Assembly (NCBI GenBank): GCA_050248795.1
Contig: JBFWRS010000010.1
Coordinates: 1-64,000 of the forward strand
DNA length: 64,000 nt
Direction of reading: 5' to 3'
Source of the DNA: CAZTDU01 sp050248795
GTDB lineage: Bacteria > Pseudomonadota > Gammaproteobacteria > Burkholderiales > SG8-39
Shown here: positions 1 through 7,855 of the stretch, one piece after another
Position numbering within the stretch: the stretch's first letter is position 1
Layout: each line of letters opens with the position of its first letter
The notes under the pieces: model-generated
The model's input: the letters and a program-made list of their open reading frames with translations, nothing else
Databases searched by the model: none
Told to the model about the DNA's origin: nothing
Translations under genes and position numbers: made by a program

Positions 1-87
1 TTCGGCCTCGGTCAGGAAGCGCTCGATGTCGGCGAGGTTGCGCTCGAAATTCGCGGTGAGCCGGACCGTCGCAGGTTTCCTCGCCAC
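1..87 (-). CDS. ParE/RelE-family toxin, N-terminal fragment (runs off window)
   Basis: A GTG at 87 opens a frame of 29 codons to the window edge, beginning VARKPATVRLTANFERNL and continuing with an ADIERFL segment. This basic, helix-rich start resembles ParE/RelE mRNA-interferase or gyrase-type toxins. It begins 17 bases after the stop of the Phd/YefM-like antitoxin, the usual antitoxin-first order. Only the first quarter to third of a roughly 90-110 residue protein is visible, so the catalytic residues and the choice between ParE-like and RelE-like cannot be judged. The family call rests mostly on the neighbour. Confidence 0.55.
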   Translation of the reverse strand, partial: MARKPATVRLTANFERNLADIERFLTEAE

Positions 88-104
88 CGGGCGCGCCGGT
101 CGGC

Positions 105-395
105 TTACGCGCTGCGGCGGCGTTTGATCGACTGAATTGCGCCTCGCGCATCCTTGACGCGGCCAGCGGCGACATCGTCGAGTCCCTTGCCCGCCTCATC
201 GATCAACAGCAGGTGAATTCGTTCGCGCTCCAACTGGTGGTAATGGTCCAGACGCTTGGCGTCGATCAACGCCACATAGCTTTCGCCATTCTTGGTGATC
301 ACTTTCTCGGCCCCGGCCTTCACCTCTTCCGCCAGCTCCGAAAAGCTGGCACGGGCCTGCGAAAGTGGAATGACGTCCTTCGTGGAAATTCCCAT
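105..395 (-). CDS. Phd/YefM-family antitoxin
   Basis: A 96-residue protein. The N-terminal half (MGISTKDVIPLSQARASFS, then an EVKAGAEKVITKNGES segment) is the Phd/YefM DNA-binding fold: a short strand, the LSQARASFSEL helix, and the ITKNGE strand pair. The C-terminal part is charged and probably wraps the toxin. An upstream ATG at 416 would add seven residues, but the start at 395 has a consensus AGGAGG ribosome site about seven bases before it, so I chose 395. It is followed by the toxin fragment and preceded by a paired TGTACA operator, consistent with conditional autorepression by the pair. Confidence 0.8.
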   Translation of the reverse strand: MGISTKDVIPLSQARASFSELAEEVKAGAEKVITKNGESYVALIDAKRLDHYHQLERERIHLLLIDEAGKGLDDVAAGRVKDARGAIQSIKRRRSA

Positions 396-432
396 CGCGT
401 GCCTCCTGTGCCGCATAGGGCGGCGCGGTTAC

Positions 433-450
433 TGTACACAATCTTGTACA
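433..450. promoter_or_regulatory. Paired TGTACA operator of the toxin-antitoxin operon
   Basis: Two copies of the self-complementary hexamer TGTACA lie at 433-438 and 445-450, centre to centre 12 bp, 38 to 60 bases upstream of the antitoxin ATG. As I recall the family, YefM-YoeB binds paired palindromes with exactly this core and spacing. A weak TTGTGT/TATGCG promoter on the minus strand overlaps the pair, which would make binding repressive. Confidence 0.55.
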
Positions 451-534
451 TAGTACGCGCGCGTCAACGGAAACGGAAGCGCGGGCGGCACGTCCCACCA
501 TTCATTGCCTTGCCTCGAGTATGTGCTACAACCT

Positions 535-569
535 GGTACATCTGTCAGTCTTGATAGTACAATCGCTCG
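535..569 (+). promoter_or_regulatory. Promoter of the winged-helix gene; likely leaderless message
   Basis: A -10 like TACAAT lies at 558-563, so transcription would begin at about the ATG at 570, giving a leaderless mRNA; no ribosome site is seen. A GTACA element recurs at 536-540 and 557-561, 21 bp apart (two helical turns), which may be a binding site for the winged-helix product. No good -35 is visible. Confidence 0.3.
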
Positions 570-1019
570 ATGGATACCACCGCCCTGACGCTGTTCGGAC
601 GCGCGCGCTACAAGGTGCTTGCCAGCCTCTGGGGGATGCCTGACGCTGGCGCCGTCCACCTGCGGGAGCTGGCGCGGCGGATCGGCCTCAGCCCGACTGC
701 GACGCAGTACGAACTGCGCCTGCTGGTCGGTACCGGCCTGGTGCTGATGGTCGACGCTTCCGGCCGCACCCTGTATCGCGCCAACAGGAAGCACCTGATT
801 GCGCCTGAACTCGAGGCGATGATCCGGAAAATGGACGCGAGCCGGGAAGTCGCCCCTATCGCCGACGATGCGTTCTGGGCCAGGAAGCGCACCACCCAGA
901 AGAGGGACTACGCCTCCAAGGACCTCGCTCGGAAATCCGCGTTCCTCACGAACAGGAAGCTTGCGTCGGCGCTTTCGGCGGACCTGCACAAGGACGTGAG
1001 CTACGACTACCAGGGGTAA
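570..1019 (+). CDS. Winged-helix (ArsR-like) regulator of a nucleotidyltransferase module
   Basis: A 149-residue protein. Residues about 7-75 form a winged helix: LFGRARYKVLASLW, then HLRELARRIGLSPTATQYEL as the recognition region, then a wing ending TLYRANRKH. The remainder is basic and unrecognised. This type of winged helix is often encoded before, or fused to, a minimal nucleotidyltransferase domain, and the next gene here is one. The stop at 1017-1019 directly follows a GGGG run (1013-1016). With one G fewer the frame would continue into the next gene with a natural linker, so this may be the N-terminal half of one protein. Confidence 0.65.
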   Translation: MDTTALTLFGRARYKVLASLWGMPDAGAVHLRELARRIGLSPTATQYELRLLVGTGLVLMVDASGRTLYRANRKHLIAPELEAMIRKMDASREVAPIADDAFWARKRTTQKRDYASKDLARKSAFLTNRKLASALSADLHKDVSYDYQG

Positions 1020-1065
1020 ACCGGCAGCGGAGATCTCCGGCGACGATCTGCTGAAGGCGCTGCGG

Positions 1066-1770
1066 GTGTCGGAGGGCGCGGTGCTGGTCGGCGGCCAGGC
1101 GCTGGCCTTCTGGGTCGCGCGCTTCGGCATTCCGGTGAGCGACGGTCCCCGTGTCTACATCAGCGCAGACGCCGATTTTCTCGGCCTCGCAGCACACGTC
1201 GATCGCTTCTCGAAAGCCCTCGGCGGAAAAGCCGTCTATCCGCCGAAGCGCGGCCTCAGCGCCCTCGTCGGCGCGGTGGAGAAGGATGCGGGCGGAAGGA
1301 CCATCGGCGTCGATGTCCTGCACAGCATTGTCGGCCTGGATGCCGACGCGGTGAGGAAACGCGCGATCACCGTCACGCACCCCGGCGATCCGTCGCTAAG
1401 GTTCTCGGTGATGGACCCGGTGGATTGCCTGGTAAGCCGGTTCGAGAACCTGCGCAGGATCGCGGAAAAGCAGAATGAAGTCGGCATCTGGCAGGCAAGA
1501 ATGGCGATCGCCGCCTGCAGGGCCTACGTGGAAGAACTGATTCGCCTCGACGACGAGCGCAAGGCGATCAGGATCGCCACCGCCCTCTTCCAGCTCGCCG
1601 GCTCCGCCACCGGGCTACAGGCCTACGCAAAGCACGGCCTCGATATCCTCGAAGCGATCCCGCTCAGCCGGTTCAGCAACGCGAACTTCAGGAACGAACA
1701 GGCCGTGCGATCGCTGGCGAATATCACGAAGGCGCGGGAAGATTTTTCGACGGGCGCGATGAAGCGTTGA
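1066..1770 (+). CDS. Nucleotidyltransferase-like protein (MNT/AbiEii-like)
   Basis: A protein of 234 residues if started at GTG 1066. It begins almost at the nucleotide-binding GG motif (VLVGGQALAFW), followed by a YISADADF segment that supplies the two metal-binding acidic residues of the polymerase-beta nucleotidyltransferase fold, then an all-helical C-terminal half. The frame is open back to 1000, and the upstream codons encode a plausible helix (ISGDDLLKALRV) without a conventional start codon. The true N-terminus is therefore either CTG/GTG-initiated or reached by a frameshift from the preceding gene. Such proteins act as toxins or defence enzymes that modify RNA or proteins. The substrate is unknown. 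Confidence 0.6.
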   Translation: MSEGAVLVGGQALAFWVARFGIPVSDGPRVYISADADFLGLAAHVDRFSKALGGKAVYPPKRGLSALVGAVEKDAGGRTIGVDVLHSIVGLDADAVRKRAITVTHPGDPSLRFSVMDPVDCLVSRFENLRRIAEKQNEVGIWQARMAIAACRAYVEELIRLDDERKAIRIATALFQLAGSATGLQAYAKHGLDILEAIPLSRFSNANFRNEQAVRSLANITKAREDFSTGAMKR

Positions 1771-1777
1771 TCTTCCC

Positions 1778-1813
1778 CGGCGAAGTACCGACGCAATCAG
1801 TGCTGCTTCGCCG
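1778..1813. terminator. Inverted repeat between convergent genes, possible terminator
   Basis: Perfect 8-bp arms CGGCGAAG (1778-1785) and CTTCGCCG (1806-1813) lie between the converging nucleotidyltransferase (ends 1770) and metallopeptidase (ends 1836) genes. There is a 20-base loop and no T-run, so it is a weak candidate. Confidence 0.3.
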
Positions 1814-1835
1814 CGTCCAGCAGCGCCCTGGAATC

Positions 1836-2552
1836 CTAGTAGTCCCAATCCTCATGCCGCACGGGGATGCGATTCAGGGCCTGCCGGACGTGCCGCCACT
1901 TCGGCATCAGCCGGTCCATCAATGTAATGAAGCGACCGTTGTGCGTCGGCTCGACGATGTGGACCATTTCATGCACGACAATGTACTCGAGACATTCCTT
2001 GGGCTTCTTCCCGAGTTCCGTGTTCAGGCGAATGGCGCCGCTTCGCGGGTTGCAGCTTCCCCACCTTGTTCTCATATTCTGGACAAACAACTGCTTTACT
2101 TCGACACCGACTATCGGCCGCCATGCCTGGATCAGCTCCACGGCTTGCTCCCTGACCAGGTCACGATACCAGCGCTCCAGAATCAACCTTCTGCGTGCCC
2201 TGTCCGTGCCACGTGGGACTGAAAGCAGGATCCGACGAGGCGTAAGCGCGACCGCCGGTGACAGCACGCCCTCCTTCACCTGCAGGAGGTAGCGCTTGCC
2301 CCAGACATAATGGCTTTCCCGCTCCAGATACTCGCGCGGCGGCTCGCGCTCCTGCGCGCGCAGCTTCTTCTGCTGCTGGCGGATCCACGCCAGCTTGGAG
2401 ATCGCGAACACGCGGATCGTGTCCATCTTCATGCGCGATGGTGCCGAGATCCGCACCCGCCCGGTCGGCGGGTGGACGCTCAGGTGGACGTTCTTGATGT
2501 CTTTCAGGACCACGTCCACCGCGATGTCGCCCAGCTTGATCTGAGACGCCAT
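1836..2552 (-). CDS. YgjP/DUF45-type zinc metallopeptidase (M48-like) of the hsd operon
   Basis: A 238-residue protein with the TRWGSCN signature (about 162-168) and the zinc motif HEMVH (194-198), followed by EPTHNGRF with the third ligand His205. This is the YgjP/SprT-like minigluzincin pattern, and the protein has no signal peptide, so it acts in the cytoplasm. Its ATG overlaps the hsdR stop by one base (TGATG), so it is translationally coupled and is the last gene of the restriction operon. Proteins of this family often accompany type I restriction genes. A role in turnover of HsdR or in phage sensing is suggested by that association but is not shown here. Confidence 0.85.
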   Translation of the reverse strand: MASQIKLGDIAVDVVLKDIKNVHLSVHPPTGRVRISAPSRMKMDTIRVFAISKLAWIRQQQKKLRAQEREPPREYLERESHYVWGKRYLLQVKEGVLSPAVALTPRRILLSVPRGTDRARRRLILERWYRDLVREQAVELIQAWRPIVGVEVKQLFVQNMRTRWGSCNPRSGAIRLNTELGKKPKECLEYIVVHEMVHIVEPTHNGRFITLMDRLMPKWRHVRQALNRIPVRHEDWDY

Positions 2553-5500
2553 CAGTACTCGCGCTGCGCCTTGACGATCAGAAACAGGCGCTCCACCTCG
2601 GTCACGTCCTTGAGGAACTTGTAGAGCTCGGCTTTGATGACCTGTTCCCGGGCCTGGATGCCGCGCCAGCCGTCCGGCCGCACCCGCTTGATCGCCGCAT
2701 CGATGTCCAAGGCAAGGCGCAGGGTCTTCTCCGCGGCGGCCGTGTATATGCCGTCCGGCTCGGCTGCCTGGACACCTGGAACCGACATCCCGAGCAGATT
2801 GTTGTACAAGGCCCGCAGCGCCGGGCTTTGCTTCAGCGGTTCGGGAGTGTCGTCGGCCAGCCCCGCCTCCACCCTGCGGGCCAGCTCCGCGATGCGCTTC
2901 AGGTACTCCTCGTACTCGATCGCCCTGGCCTTGCGCGCGGCGATGATCTCGTCCAGGAGCACCGACATCTTCTCGTAGTAGGCCGGGTCGGTGAGCTGCT
3001 CCTTGATAATCTTGCGCCGGACGTTGTTCTCGATGATCTCGGCAATCGCGCCCTGGTTGCCTTTCATCCCGCCAAGCTGCCTGGCAATGGCGTCGGCAAT
3101 GCCGGTCTTCACGATCAGCTCCAGAAGGCCCATGCCGTCGAAGGGCGAAATCTTCCGAGGTTCGTCCGCCTCGATGTAGGTGTCGATCAGGTGGCGCATG
3201 TCTGCTTCATAGGCCTTCAGGTCGAGGCTCTCGCCGCTCGCCTTGCGCACGATCTCGCGCACGTTCAGGAAGTGCTTGAGGCGGTCCTTGATGCGCGCCA
3301 CGCCGGCGGCGTCGTAGCCGGCGCGATCCAGCTCGTCGGCCACGTTGGCGTAGGCACGTACCAGCGCCACGGTCGCCTTGTACAGGGCGGCGCGATGCGG
3401 CTCTCGCTCTGCAAGATCGGTCTTGATCTCGGTATTGCCGCAGAAGTAGTGGATATGCTCCAACTCGCCCTTGGGCGGCTCGACCGGCTCGCATAGCAGG
3501 GCGAGCGCCTCCAGCGCATCGTCGAGGCGCTCCTTGCCCTTCTTCAGCCGGTCCTGCAGCAGCACTTCCGGATCGGCGCCGCCCGCGCTGTGGTCCAGCT
3601 CCGAGGTGTAGACGGCGATCGCGTTCTCGACCTTCTTGAAAAGGTCCTTGTAATCGACGATGTAGCCGAACTCCTTGTCTTCGCCATCCAGCCGGTTGGT
3701 ACGGCAGATGGCCTGAAAGAGGCCGTGGTCCTGCATGGACTTGTCGATGTACAGATAGGTGCAGGGCGGCGCGTCGAAGCCGGTGAGCAGCTTGTCCACT
3801 ACCACCAGCAGCTTCATGTTCGCCGGCTCCTTCGTGAAGAGCGCTTTCGCCCCCTCCTCATAGGTCTCGGTCTTGCTCATACCCGGCCTGGCCTCGACAT
3901 CTTCCAGCAGCTCGGTGTAGGTGTTGTAGATGAACTGCTTCTCGGTCTCTGTGCCCGCCCCGGTCTCCTCCAGCGTTACGTCCCGCGCCAGCGGGTTGTA
4001 GGAGGTCACCACAGCGCACCTGCCCTTGAACGGAGTCTTCTGGAACAGGGTGAAGTACTTGCACGCGTCGTAGATGCTGGAGGCCACCAGGATTGCGTTC
4101 CCGCGTTCGCTGGACAGCCGCGGCTTCACGCTGAAGTCGAACACGATGTCGCTAACCACCCGGTCCATGCGGGACTTGGAGCTGAGCACCTTCTGCATCG
4201 TGCCCCAGGCCTTCTTCAGTTCGTCCTTCTGCCAGTCGTTGAGCCCCCTGGTCTTGGCCTCGAACCAGGCGTCGATCCTGTCCTGCGCGCCCAGGTGCTG
4301 GTCTATGTCGCGCGCCTCGTAGACGAGATCCAGCACCACCCCGTCCTCGACGCCTTCGCTGAACTTGTAGGTATGGATATAGCCACCGAACACTTCCAGG
4401 CTCGTCGCCTTGTCCTTCGCCAGCAGCGGCGTGCCGGTGAAGCCCACGAAGATCGCGTTTGGCATCATCGCCTTCATCACGCGGTGCAGCTTGCCGCTTT
4501 GCGTGCGGTGGCACTCGTCCACGAACACGAACACTTCGCCCACCGTCTGGCTGGGCTGCGCCTCGAGCTCCTTGATGAACGCCTCGAAATCGTCCACGTC
4601 GCGGCGGCCGAACTTGTGCACGAGGGAACACAAGAGCCGCGGCTTGGCCTGGCCAAGCTGGCTCATCAGATCGCGTCCGCTGCTGGTGCGCTTTATCGCC
4701 TCGCCCGCCTCGGTGAACACGCGCTCGATCTGCTTGTCGAGCTCGTCGCGGTCGGTGATGATCGCGACCCGCGCGTTGGGGTTGTTCTCCAGGATCCACT
4801 TTGCGAGCAGCACCATCACGATGCTCTTGCCGCTGCCCTGCGTGTGCCAGATGATCCCGCCCTTCTTCTCGCGCGCATGCGCCTGCGCCGTCTTGACGCC
4901 GAAATACTGGTGCGCCCGCGGCAGCTTCTTCACCCCGCCGTCGAACACCACGAAGTCGTGGATCAGTTCCAGCAGGCGCCGCTTGTCGCACATCTTCAGC
5001 AGGTACTTGTCCAGCTTGAAGCGGCTGTTGTCCTGCTCGTCCTCTTTCCATTTCAGGAAATATTTCTCCTCAGTCTTGATCGTCCCGTAGCGCAGCCCCT
5101 CCGAGTCGTTGCCGGCGAAGATGAACTGCACCGTGCTGAAGAACCATTCATGGAACATCGGCGTCTGGTTCGACAGGCACTGCCGGATGCCGTCGCCGAT
5201 GCTGACGCGGCTGTTCTTCAATTCCAGCACCCCGACCGCGATGCCGTTGACGTAGAACACCAGGTCCGGCCGCCGCTCGTGATTCCCCGCGAGCGTCACC
5301 TCCTCGGCAATCGCGAAGTCATTCTTCTCAGGATGCTTCCAGTCGATAAGGCGGACCGTCTCCGTCACCCTCCCCGCCTCCACCTTCACCGGCACGCCGT
5401 AGCGCAGCAGGTGGTAGACCGCCTGATTGTTCCCGTAGAGCGTCCGGCTGTGGTTCGTCGCCTCGGTGCGTAGCTTGTGCAAAGCGACACTGACTTGCTC

Positions 5501-5668
5501 CGGCGCGCAGCCGTGCTTGCTAAGCCAGTCCGAGAGCAAGTCCTCCTCGATATTGCTGTTCCCCTCGCGGTCGGTCCGGTCGCCCAGATAACGGTAGCCC
5601 AGCTCATTGCGGAACAGGGCGATGACCCTGTTCTGAGTCGCACGCTCCGGCTGGCCGACCGTGTTCAC
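2552..5668 (-). CDS. hsdR: Type I restriction enzyme, R subunit (HsdR)
   Basis: A 1038-residue protein of normal length. The N-terminal PD-(D/E)XK nuclease shows Asp135 in the RRPDLVFY segment and ELK at 149-151 (GVLELKNS). The SF2 translocase has Walker A TQGSGKS (276-282), a DECH box (VDECHRTQSGK) and a GFTGTPLL motif, with helicase domain 2 and a helical C-terminus after it. It uses ATP to translocate DNA and cleaves DNA lacking the cognate methylation, in complex with HsdM and HsdS. It lies downstream of the PD-(D/E)XK gene with almost no gap. All key motifs are intact, so it is probably active. Confidence 0.95.
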   Translation of the reverse strand: MNTVGQPERATQNRVIALFRNELGYRYLGDRTDREGNSNIEEDLLSDWLSKHGCAPEQVSVALHKLRTEATNHSRTLYGNNQAVYHLLRYGVPVKVEAGRVTETVRLIDWKHPEKNDFAIAEEVTLAGNHERRPDLVFYVNGIAVGVLELKNSRVSIGDGIRQCLSNQTPMFHEWFFSTVQFIFAGNDSEGLRYGTIKTEEKYFLKWKEDEQDNSRFKLDKYLLKMCDKRRLLELIHDFVVFDGGVKKLPRAHQYFGVKTAQAHAREKKGGIIWHTQGSGKSIVMVLLAKWILENNPNARVAIITDRDELDKQIERVFTEAGEAIKRTSSGRDLMSQLGQAKPRLLCSLVHKFGRRDVDDFEAFIKELEAQPSQTVGEVFVFVDECHRTQSGKLHRVMKAMMPNAIFVGFTGTPLLAKDKATSLEVFGGYIHTYKFSEGVEDGVVLDLVYEARDIDQHLGAQDRIDAWFEAKTRGLNDWQKDELKKAWGTMQKVLSSKSRMDRVVSDIVFDFSVKPRLSSERGNAILVASSIYDACKYFTLFQKTPFKGRCAVVTSYNPLARDVTLEETGAGTETEKQFIYNTYTELLEDVEARPGMSKTETYEEGAKALFTKEPANMKLLVVVDKLLTGFDAPPCTYLYIDKSMQDHGLFQAICRTNRLDGEDKEFGYIVDYKDLFKKVENAIAVYTSELDHSAGGADPEVLLQDRLKKGKERLDDALEALALLCEPVEPPKGELEHIHYFCGNTEIKTDLAEREPHRAALYKATVALVRAYANVADELDRAGYDAAGVARIKDRLKHFLNVREIVRKASGESLDLKAYEADMRHLIDTYIEADEPRKISPFDGMGLLELIVKTGIADAIARQLGGMKGNQGAIAEIIENNVRRKIIKEQLTDPAYYEKMSVLLDEIIAARKARAIEYEEYLKRIAELARRVEAGLADDTPEPLKQSPALRALYNNLLGMSVPGVQAAEPDGIYTAAAEKTLRLALDIDAAIKRVRPDGWRGIQAREQVIKAELYKFLKDVTEVERLFLIVKAQREY

Positions 5669-5669
5669 A

Positions 5670-6605
5670 TCACGCCTTCACCAGCTTGAAACTGATCTGG
5701 TAGCGATAGAAGGAAATCGAAGGAACCGACAGGAGAGCCCAGCGAAGCTTCTGGTCGTCTTCAAGCGCGATGACAACGCCCTCTACGGTCTGGTCCTTTT
5801 CAGCGACCTGCTCCTTCACGAATCCCATATAGCGCAATACCTGGCCGACCACGACATCGGTCGCGCGACCACGCTTTAGCTCGACGACGAGCAGCCGCTT
5901 CTTGTCCTTGCTAATCGCAAGGATGTCGATAGGTCCCGCGTCCGTGGCGTATTGCTGACCTACCGGCTCACCATCCTCCTCGTAAATCGCGAACTCCTTA
6001 CTTAGAACGGTCTGATTCCAGTTGGCGACGAGGAAAGCCTCAAGGTGCTTTTCCATCGCGAAAGCCACGGGATCTTCGATGTCCGGATCACTCGAGACAA
6101 TCGCAACCCGCGGCGCCGCGGATGCAGCACCGAGGAGTCTCTCGATCTCTTCGCCGTAGGCCGAGATGTCGCTCACTGTCCCAATAGACCCCGTAGAGTT
6201 CTGCAGCGCCTCGCTCATACCGGACCGGGCAATTGCCGCTTCCAGCCAGCGCACCTTGCGGCGATGCGGCAACACCTGGCCACTCGCGTAGTAGTAGTCC
6301 CCCAGCACTTCGCCGACCCGATAGGTCCCGGTGCCATCGGGGCACAGCACGAAATCGCCTTTCGCGATGCCTTTGGAGACGGTCCAGAGCGCGCCGCAGC
6401 GCAGCCCCGCGCCAATCCTCGTCATTTCTGGGTGCCTGGCAAGAAATATCGGGATGTACTGCCTATTGAACGCCCGCCATTCTTCAGGAAGCTTCCGACT
6501 CAGATCCTCATGGATGTCAAAGTCGGTCCCGATAAAGTCGCCCGCCAAGCACACCGCGGCATGGGCGCTCTTCCGGCCAAGCATGACTCGGTAATAGCTT
6601 TTCAT
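5670..6605 (-). CDS. PUA/EVE-like plus PD-(D/E)XK nuclease inserted in the hsd operon
   Basis: A 311-residue protein with two parts. Residues about 70-125 (KGIAKGDFVLCPDGTG, then YRVGEV and HRRKVRW) look like the PUA/EVE-like reader domain found in modification-dependent endonucleases. Residues about 215-265 hold a PD-(D/E)XK nuclease core: Asp227 in GPIDILAI, ELK at 242-244, and a QVLRYMGF helix as in NucS/DUF91 nucleases. It sits between hsdS (4-base overlap) and hsdR (1-base gap), so it is expressed with the type I enzyme. The likely role is an accessory nuclease, perhaps directed at modified phage DNA. Which base it reads cannot be told from the sequence. Confidence 0.75.
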   Translation of the reverse strand: MKSYYRVMLGRKSAHAAVCLAGDFIGTDFDIHEDLSRKLPEEWRAFNRQYIPIFLARHPEMTRIGAGLRCGALWTVSKGIAKGDFVLCPDGTGTYRVGEVLGDYYYASGQVLPHRRKVRWLEAAIARSGMSEALQNSTGSIGTVSDISAYGEEIERLLGAASAAPRVAIVSSDPDIEDPVAFAMEKHLEAFLVANWNQTVLSKEFAIYEEDGEPVGQQYATDAGPIDILAISKDKKRLLVVELKRGRATDVVVGQVLRYMGFVKEQVAEKDQTVEGVVIALEDDQKLRWALLSVPSISFYRYQISFKLVKA

Positions 6606-7855
6606 ACGAGGCGAATCCTCCCGGTGAGCAGTTCCTGCATCATGCCCTGCTTAATTTCGCGCGCTTTGGCAAGCCTCGTCTCCAGCGCAGCGATATCCGC
6701 GTCCATATCGGAGAGTACTGACGCGATGGCGGTTTGTTCGCAAACCGGGGGCAGCTGTACCTCGTAGTTCTTTACGACATTCCAGTCGGAGCGTGGCATA
6801 TGCGTGCCATAGGCTGAACTGGCTATCTCGATGAAGCGATCAACCTTCACGAGTTGAAACAGAAACTGTGGAATGAGCAAAGATTGCTTCGCGATCAACA
6901 CCCAAATCTCCGTCGAGCAGACGCCTTCGCGGCTCGCGAGCCAGTATTTACGGAGATAGGCGCGGAGCTTGCCGAACAGAATGTCGCCTTCGTGAAAGAC
7001 GGACTTAAGCGATGAACCTTCAGATGTGGCGGTATAGCCGGCAAGGCAACCGGTTCCTTGTTCAATATGTTCCAGCTCGATGCAGAATTCCTTAAACCCC
7101 GTCCGTTGCGGATCGATTCGTTCCTTGCGCAGTTGAGCAACTTCGCTGAACGGCTTCACCTCCCACTCCCCGCTAAACCCCGGCAACCGCTTCTTGCCGG
7201 TGAGCAATTCCTGCATGGCACCTTGCTTGAGCCGGCGCTTCTTGGCGAGGAGCTGCTCCAGGGATTCGACGAAGGCGTCCGCATCGCTCAACGCCTCGGC
7301 GATGGCTTCTTGTTCGGCTTTGGTGGGCGGGAGAGGAATCGGTGCTTCGCGGACCTGTTTAAGGCTAATCTGCGGATACGCCTGCCCCGTCGTGATTGAA
7401 GTGAAGCGTGTCCGATACTGCGGAAGCGACAGAAAATGATAGACAAAATCGCGGTCAACTTCGGGGGCAACAATGCGCACTCTGGCGATATGTTGATTGA
7501 TATTTGCCCTTGCAGAATTCTTGAAGATAACAATGCGCCCAACGTTGCCAGTAATCGTAATTAGCAAGTCCCCATCGTTGATTTCACTGCGCCGCAGCGA
7601 GGCGTGCGCGGCTTCAGATATAAACATTGACTGCGACAGATCCAGGCCATTCTCTGATACGCATTCGCTGCGCAAAAACAGAATGCCGTCCTGCTGCCAA
7701 CCAAAACCATAAGTCGTCGGGGTTGAACCCTTAGTAATGAAGGCAGACAAGGTTCCGAGATTGGCGAGCGCCCATTCCTCAGGAAGAACTCCCAGCTCGG
7801 TCTGCTTGTAGCGCGGCCGGGCGAAGTACTTCGCGCTGGCTTCTTTCACTTCCAA
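6602..7855 (-). CDS. hsdS: Type I restriction enzyme, specificity subunit (HsdS)
   Basis: A 417-residue protein with two target-recognition domains, each followed by a similar conserved helix: the first near 190-230 ends KQGAMQELLTGKKRL and the second at the C-terminus ends KQGMMQELLTGRIRL. The helices set the spacing between the two half-sites of the recognised sequence and bind HsdM. The start overlaps hsdM by ten bases. The recognition sequence cannot be derived from the protein. Codon use in the recognition domains looks more AT-rich than in its neighbours, as is common for exchangeable specificity domains. Confidence 0.92.
   Translation of the reverse strand: MEVKEASAKYFARPRYKQTELGVLPEEWALANLGTLSAFITKGSTPTTYGFGWQQDGILFLRSECVSENGLDLSQSMFISEAAHASLRRSEINDGDLLITITGNVGRIVIFKNSARANINQHIARVRIVAPEVDRDFVYHFLSLPQYRTRFTSITTGQAYPQISLKQVREAPIPLPPTKAEQEAIAEALSDADAFVESLEQLLAKKRRLKQGAMQELLTGKKRLPGFSGEWEVKPFSEVAQLRKERIDPQRTGFKEFCIELEHIEQGTGCLAGYTATSEGSSLKSVFHEGDILFGKLRAYLRKYWLASREGVCSTEIWVLIAKQSLLIPQFLFQLVKVDRFIEIASSAYGTHMPRSDWNVVKNYEVQLPPVCEQTAIASVLSDMDADIAALETRLAKAREIKQGMMQELLTGRIRLV

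Noticed and set aside
3590..5473. 627-residue plus-strand open frame
   Set aside because: Antisense shadow of hsdR. It reads as low-complexity His/Arg/Leu/Val with no domain, while the opposite strand shows all HsdR motifs.
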